A model generated the notes under the pieces. That model saw nothing but the letters and a program-made list of their open reading frames with translations, made no database searches and was not told where the DNA came from. Shown piece by piece: positions 13,954 through 16,999 of a stretch of DNA of 16,999 nucleotides. The stretch is from NCBI GenBank assembly GCA_964554585.1, contig CAZKPD010000049.1, forward strand, positions 1 to 16,999, written 5' to 3'. This DNA is from Perlabentimonas sp964554585 (GTDB lineage: Bacteria; Bacteroidota; Bacteroidia; Bacteroidales; Tenuifilaceae). The stretch's first letter is position 1; each line of letters starts with the position of its first letter. Position numbers and translations under genes: made by a program.

Positions 13954-15031
13954 ATTTGATGTATATATAGAACCGGAAGAGCGGTTTGAGATAGAAGCGT
14001 TCCGCTGGCCACCGGTACTGGATAGGCTTAGGAAAGAGCTAAAGGAGCTTAACGAGAAACTCCAGCAGGTTCCCGGCCTTGAGGATTTAACCCTTGAAAT
14101 AACACCCGTTGATGGTTTGTTGGCCTATCGGTTCAACAATGGTGAATGGGTGCCAATTATTGCTGTTTCTTCTTTAAGGGGCGAAGACGGAAGGGAGGTG
14201 TCAATTTCTATTGATGAATTCATTCTAAAGTGGCGCTTGGGAGCGGGGGAATGGGTTAACCTGATTGACCTGTCAACGCTCGGATATTTTAAAAAGGATT
14301 CCTTCTCTGCCGAACATTTTAAAGAGAGCCTTCAGGGTAAGATAGAATTAAAAGAGGTCCCAGCCAACATTGTAAAAGGCAAACGGATTGTAGATGAAGA
14401 AGAGATCATCTACGACATCCAAACCGTAATTAACAACCTTTTAGAGTCTATCCCCACCGACCTCTCAGACCTCACGGACGAGGACAACCTCATCCCCCCA
14501 CACCTGCACTTTGACCCAACCACCTTCACGGGTACGGGTACTACTCTTGACCCAATTGACATCCCAAAAAAGAGGTTTGTTGAGCTGAAGATTGAGGATG
14601 AAATCCAGTTCATCGAATTTACCAAGTGGTCAGATGGTTCAGACATCTATTTTACGGAAGGTAGTCAGTTCAACATATTTATTCATCATCCCGAATGGAA
14701 GGGTGGTGTAGGGGGCAGAATTAATGTTATATTCTATAGCGGTTCAAATGACTTCAAGGGGCACTATAATTCGAGGGGACTGGTGAACTCCATCAATAAC
14801 TATTTCGCCGGTAGTGTGGCGGCGGGAACGGGTGACAGGCAGACGAACTATCGCTGTATGATACGGAATAAAAACCTCTATGGTTGGGTGGTTGGTCGGA
14901 CGACTACAGCGGAGGTTCAAATGAATAATATACAGAATAATGTGGTGGAATATATTGACCGCTTTAATATAGGTGCCACCGATGCGAACGGGTTTCAGCC
15001 TGGTACGTACATCCGCATAGACGAACTCTAA
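13940..15031 (+). CDS. Putative tail fibre / receptor-binding protein
   Basis: 363 residues. N-terminal beta segment, then a short coiled coil (residues ~26-44, LDRLRKELKELNEKLQQV). Two related units follow, YRFNNGEWVPIIAVSSLRG (63-81) and KWRLGAGEWVNLIDLSTLG (97-115), each '..R...GeWv.li..s.L.G', with a GEDGREV turn between; this type of repeat is common in phage fibre shafts. A Pro/Thr/Asp-rich linker with HLHFDP and TGTGTTLDP comes next. The C-terminal ~140 residues are beta-rich with many Asn, Gly and Tyr (INVIFYSGSNDFKGHYNSRG), as in receptor-binding tips. It is the last long gene of the structural operon, where host-range genes usually lie. Confidence 0.65.
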   Translation: MSRTEFDVYIEPEERFEIEAFRWPPVLDRLRKELKELNEKLQQVPGLEDLTLEITPVDGLLAYRFNNGEWVPIIAVSSLRGEDGREVSISIDEFILKWRLGAGEWVNLIDLSTLGYFKKDSFSAEHFKESLQGKIELKEVPANIVKGKRIVDEEEIIYDIQTVINNLLESIPTDLSDLTDEDNLIPPHLHFDPTTFTGTGTTLDPIDIPKKRFVELKIEDEIQFIEFTKWSDGSDIYFTEGSQFNIFIHHPEWKGGVGGRINVIFYSGSNDFKGHYNSRGLVNSINNYFAGSVAAGTGDRQTNYRCMIRNKNLYGWVVGRTTTAEVQMNNIQNNVVEYIDRFNIGATDANGFQPGTYIRIDEL

Positions 15032-15055
15032 ATTTATAAAAAATATACTAACAAG

Positions 15056-15358
15056 ATGAAGAAATTAATTCAGAACGAGCAAGGGAAGTTCATTGTCATC
15101 GAGTGTGAGGATGAGGAGCTACCTGTTGAAGAACCCATTAGCGACTGGCTACACAACTACCCTTTGCGGTTGGTAGTGCTGTTGGAGATGTACTTTGAGC
15201 CGCAGTACTCTATCTTTTTGGGCTACTTGGTGGATATACAGAAACTGCCGGTGGAGAGAATGGAAGATGAGATTCATATCTATTGTAATGAGATTGAGGA
15301 GAAGTTCCTGCCATTGGTTGAGGCAGACCCGCGAATACGGATAGAATATAAAATGTAG
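15056..15358 (+). CDS. Hypothetical acidic protein downstream of the fibre gene
   Basis: 100 residues, strongly acidic (Glu/Asp-rich), with a hydrophobic middle (LRLVVLLEMYF and YSIFLGYLVDIQ) that is too polar for a confident TM. The N-terminus KKLIQNEQGKFIVIECEDEE looks like a beta hairpin. A small acidic protein right after a fibre gene could be a fibre-assembly chaperone, but there is no family evidence. The start is preceded by an A-rich leader (AAAAAATATACTAACAAG) without a clear ribosome-binding site, as is usual in Bacteroidota. After its stop the operon is interrupted by a structured intergenic region. Confidence 0.55.
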   Translation: MKKLIQNEQGKFIVIECEDEELPVEEPISDWLHNYPLRLVVLLEMYFEPQYSIFLGYLVDIQKLPVERMEDEIHIYCNEIEEKFLPLVEADPRIRIEYKM

Positions 15359-15365
15359 CTTACGC

Positions 15366-15396
15366 CAACCGGGAGGCATAAAAAAGCCCCCGGTTG
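15366..15396 (+). repeat. Hairpin 1: 8-bp stem CAACCGGG/CCCGGTTG
   Basis: CAACCGGG (15366-15373) pairs with CCCGGTTG (15389-15396). After one bulged A, GGC (15375-15377) pairs with GCC (15386-15388), closing an A-rich loop. No T-tract follows, so it is not a classic intrinsic terminator on the + strand. Confidence 0.65.
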
Positions 15397-15424
15397 TAGA
15401 TGGCTCTCTGACCTTCCATCTACA
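15395..15424 (+). repeat. Hairpin 2: 9-bp stem TGTAGATGG/CCATCTACA
   Basis: TGTAGATGG (15395-15403) is the exact reverse complement of CCATCTACA (15416-15424), with a 12-base pyrimidine-rich loop. Its left edge shares two bases with hairpin 1, so the two full stems exclude each other at the boundary. Confidence 0.65.
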
Positions 15425-15427
15425 CAA

Positions 15428-15487
15428 AATGCGAAACACCCGCATACCCGGAGGCAAATACCTTCGATAGTGCGGGTGTTTCGCATT
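15428..15487 (+). repeat. Hairpin 3: perfect 17-bp inverted repeat
   Basis: AATGCGAAACACCCGCA (15428-15444) is the exact reverse complement of TGCGGGTGTTTCGCATT (15471-15487). The 26-base interior can form a further GGAGG/CCTTC stem (15450-15454 with 15461-15465). It may be a transcription terminator without a T-tract, a structured RNA, or a protein-binding or recombination site; the sequence alone does not decide. Confidence 0.8.
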
Positions 15488-15524
15488 AAATGAAATTGTC
15501 AGAGAAAACAAAAATACAAATAAA

Positions 15525-16364
15525 ATGAAGAACTACAACCAAAGTCCACTGCCTTTTCAGGGGCAAAAAAGAAGATTTGCAAAAGCATTTAAAGCGTGTT
15601 TAACGGGTTATGATGAGTCATACACCTATGTTGACCTTTTTGGCGGGAGCGGTCTGCTGAGCCACCTTACAAAACAGACCTTCCCAACATCGGAGGTTGT
15701 CTATAATGACTACGACAACTTCATGAACAGGATAGACAATATCAGCAAGACAAACGCACTAATTGCCAAGATTAGAGAGATGCTGGGAGATTACCCACGC
15801 AAACAGGCTATTCCCGGGAGGTTAAGAAGCAGCATCCTAGACTTAATCAGAGAATTGGATCAGCAAGGCTTTGTTGACTACATCACCCTGTCGGGCAACC
15901 TGCTCTTTTCCATGAACTATGCGTTTGACCTGGATTCTTTCGCCAAAGAGAAGTTCTACAATAGGGTAAGGATGAGCGATTATAACGCTGATGGCTACCT
16001 GGAGGGTGTTACCGTAGTTCGCAGCGATTACAAGACCGTATTTAACCAGTTTAAGGACCTGGAGAGGGTGGTGTTTCTCATAGATCCGCCCTACCTGAAC
16101 ACGGACACCACCTCATACTCATCTAATGAATCGTGGCAACTGCACGATTACCTAGACGTGCTACACCTGCTTGTTGGGCAGAATTACTTCTATTTCACCT
16201 CGAATAAGAGCCAGATCGTGGAACTATGCGAGTGGTTCAGTCGCGCATCGTTCACGTCTAACCCTTTTGCTAACGCTGAAAGGCGGGAGAATAGAACCAA
16301 TACCTCGCATAACACGGGCTACACAGATATAATGTACCACTATAAAAAGGGGAACCATGAATAA
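15525..16364 (+). CDS. DNA N6-adenine methyltransferase (D12 class, Dam-like)
   Basis: 279 residues. Motif X at the N-terminus (PLPFQGQKRRFAK, residues 8-20) and motif I DLFGGSG (37-43) form the S-adenosylmethionine pocket; motif IV is DPPY (187-190), the catalytic signature of adenine-N6 transferases. The order X, I, (target recognition), IV is the alpha/D12 class to which Dam belongs. The target domain lies at about 75-180 and gives no clue to specificity. No restriction enzyme gene is beside it, so it is probably an orphan methyltransferase that protects phage DNA or affects expression or packaging. It follows the hairpin region after an A-rich leader, and overlaps the next gene by 8 bases. 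Confidence 0.9.
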   Translation: MKNYNQSPLPFQGQKRRFAKAFKACLTGYDESYTYVDLFGGSGLLSHLTKQTFPTSEVVYNDYDNFMNRIDNISKTNALIAKIREMLGDYPRKQAIPGRLRSSILDLIRELDQQGFVDYITLSGNLLFSMNYAFDLDSFAKEKFYNRVRMSDYNADGYLEGVTVVRSDYKTVFNQFKDLERVVFLIDPPYLNTDTTSYSSNESWQLHDYLDVLHLLVGQNYFYFTSNKSQIVELCEWFSRASFTSNPFANAERRENRTNTSHNTGYTDIMYHYKKGNHE

Positions 16365-16995
16365 GTACCACCAAATGATAGATAAGATTCTGCGAGGGGG
16401 TAAGAGGCAGCAGAACAAGAAGGGGAACAACCTTTACTTAATGAATCAAACTATTCACCTTAGGCCGCTCGACCTGTTGGATATATTTGAGGGGCACATG
16501 CTGGCTCGGAATAAGTTGAAGGGGGAACTTAGCCTATTTTTGCAAGGGGAACGAAATACCGAAAGGTATAGGGAGATTGGGGTTGATTGGTGGGACTACT
16601 GCGGCCCGGTATTGGTGAACTCCTACCCAACCTACTTTGAGCAGCTGCCTCCGCTGATCAGGAGGATTAATAAGGAGAAGCGCACCAGCAAGAACTACGT
16701 GCTACATTTGGGGGCAAATACCATTGAAACGAACCAGCAGCCCTGTCTCTCACTCATTCAATTTCAGATAAACCACAACGGGAAGTTAGTTCTCACTGCA
16801 TACCAGCGGAGCTCGGATGCGAGCCTTGGGCTACCTGCAGACCTATACCACTTGTACTTGATTAGCCGAGAGATTAAGTTGCCATTGCATTCAATCACCC
16901 TTTACCTGGGTAATGTGCATATATACGAGAACAATGTTGAATCGGCTAAGAAACTACTAAAAGGCGAGAAGGTTAAACCGAATTTAAACGTGTGA
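16357..16995 (+). CDS. Thymidylate synthase-fold protein, candidate dCMP methyl/hydroxymethyltransferase
   Basis: 212 residues; the ATG overlaps the methyltransferase stop by 8 bases. It can be aligned by eye to ThyA almost end to end: an N-terminal helix, GELSLFLQG (ThyA HELLWFLQG, with catalytic-type Glu57), QPC with the nucleophile Cys130, QFQI, then YQRSSDASLGLPAD (150-162; ThyA YQRSCDVFLGLPFN) and NVHIY (ThyA DTHLY). Differences: His after the Cys is Leu, the phosphate-binding Arg21 equivalent is Lys and the Arg126/127 pair is absent. Most telling, Asn177 is Asp162. Asn here selects dUMP in thymidylate synthase, and Asp is found in T4 gp42 dCMP hydroxymethylase. The C-terminal folate-tail segment of ThyA is missing, as in gp42. 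It may modify dCMP, or be a catalytically altered relative. Confidence 0.7.
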   Translation: MNKYHQMIDKILRGGKRQQNKKGNNLYLMNQTIHLRPLDLLDIFEGHMLARNKLKGELSLFLQGERNTERYREIGVDWWDYCGPVLVNSYPTYFEQLPPLIRRINKEKRTSKNYVLHLGANTIETNQQPCLSLIQFQINHNGKLVLTAYQRSSDASLGLPADLYHLYLISREIKLPLHSITLYLGNVHIYENNVESAKKLLKGEKVKPNLNV

Positions 16996-16999
16996 AAAA

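Larger units (their letters stand above)
15359..15524. other. Structured intergenic region between the tail operon and the DNA-modification genes
   Basis: 166 bases with no credible gene. It holds three successive inverted repeats (listed separately) and an A-rich leader before the methyltransferase ATG. No clear -33/-7 Bacteroidota promoter or T-tract after a hairpin was found. Confidence 0.7.

Noticed and set aside
15366..15487. Intrinsic (rho-independent) terminator
   Set aside because: None of the three stems is followed by a run of T on the + strand, so I list them as inverted repeats of unknown role.
15149..15511. Minus-strand open frame across the acidic gene and the hairpin region
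   Set aside because: It reads through all three hairpins and the antisense of a + strand gene; the product has no domain character.
1..16999. CRISPR array, tRNA genes, insertion sequences, integrase or att sites
   Set aside because: No regular direct repeats with spacers, no cloverleaf-like segment, and no transposase or recombinase motif was noticed on either strand.

Overview
The window is a stretch of a tailed-phage genome or prophage with a contractile (myovirus-type) tail. All genes are on the + strand, packed with 1-40 nt overlaps or gaps of a few bases, and no stretch over 300 bases lacks a gene. The host is most likely a Gram-negative Bacteroidota. This is an inference from the DUF2586-type tail sheath, the recognisable gene order of Bacteroidales/Flavobacteriia Mu-like phages, weak or absent Shine-Dalgarno motifs before A-rich start contexts, and a lipoprotein spanin that needs an outer membrane. 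A run of 10 Ns (8946-8955) shows the sequence comes from a scaffolded assembly.

Layout. (1) 1-2086: the 3' part of a major capsid protein gene, then a neck/tail-completion-like protein and a small Glu/Lys-rich protein. (2) 2086-6194: tail sheath, tail tube, a tail assembly chaperone with a programmed -1 frameshift (slippery A AAA AAG at 4114-4120), and the tape measure protein. (3) 6191-8639: tail/baseplate hub genes (DUF6046-like protein, gpD-like hub, spike-like OB protein, probable wedge protein). (4) 8632-10466: cell-wall attack and lysis: a permuted papain-like (YiiX/NlpC-type) hydrolase broken by the N gap, a GH19 endolysin, a one-TM coiled-coil protein and a candidate unimolecular spanin (N-terminal lipobox plus C-terminal TM). 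(5) 10463-15358: LysM/propeller-like protein, J-like and I-like baseplate proteins (the latter with four exact-length 16-residue Trp/Cys repeats), small accessory proteins and a putative fibre/receptor-binding protein. (6) 15359-15524: an intergenic region with three hairpins, one with a perfect 17-bp stem. (7) 15525-16995: a DNA-modification module: a D12-class N6-adenine DNA methyltransferase and a short, divergent thymidylate-synthase-fold protein.

How they work together: regions 1-3 and 5 build the head connector, contractile tail, baseplate and fibres; region 4 opens the host envelope; region 7 probably modifies phage DNA or nucleotides. The most interesting item is the last gene. It keeps the thymidylate synthase catalytic Cys and the Gln-Arg-Ser-x-Asp motif, but has Asp where thymidylate synthases have the Asn that selects dUMP. 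That is the same change seen in T4 dCMP hydroxymethylase, so the gene may act on dCMP and mark cytosine hypermodification in this phage.
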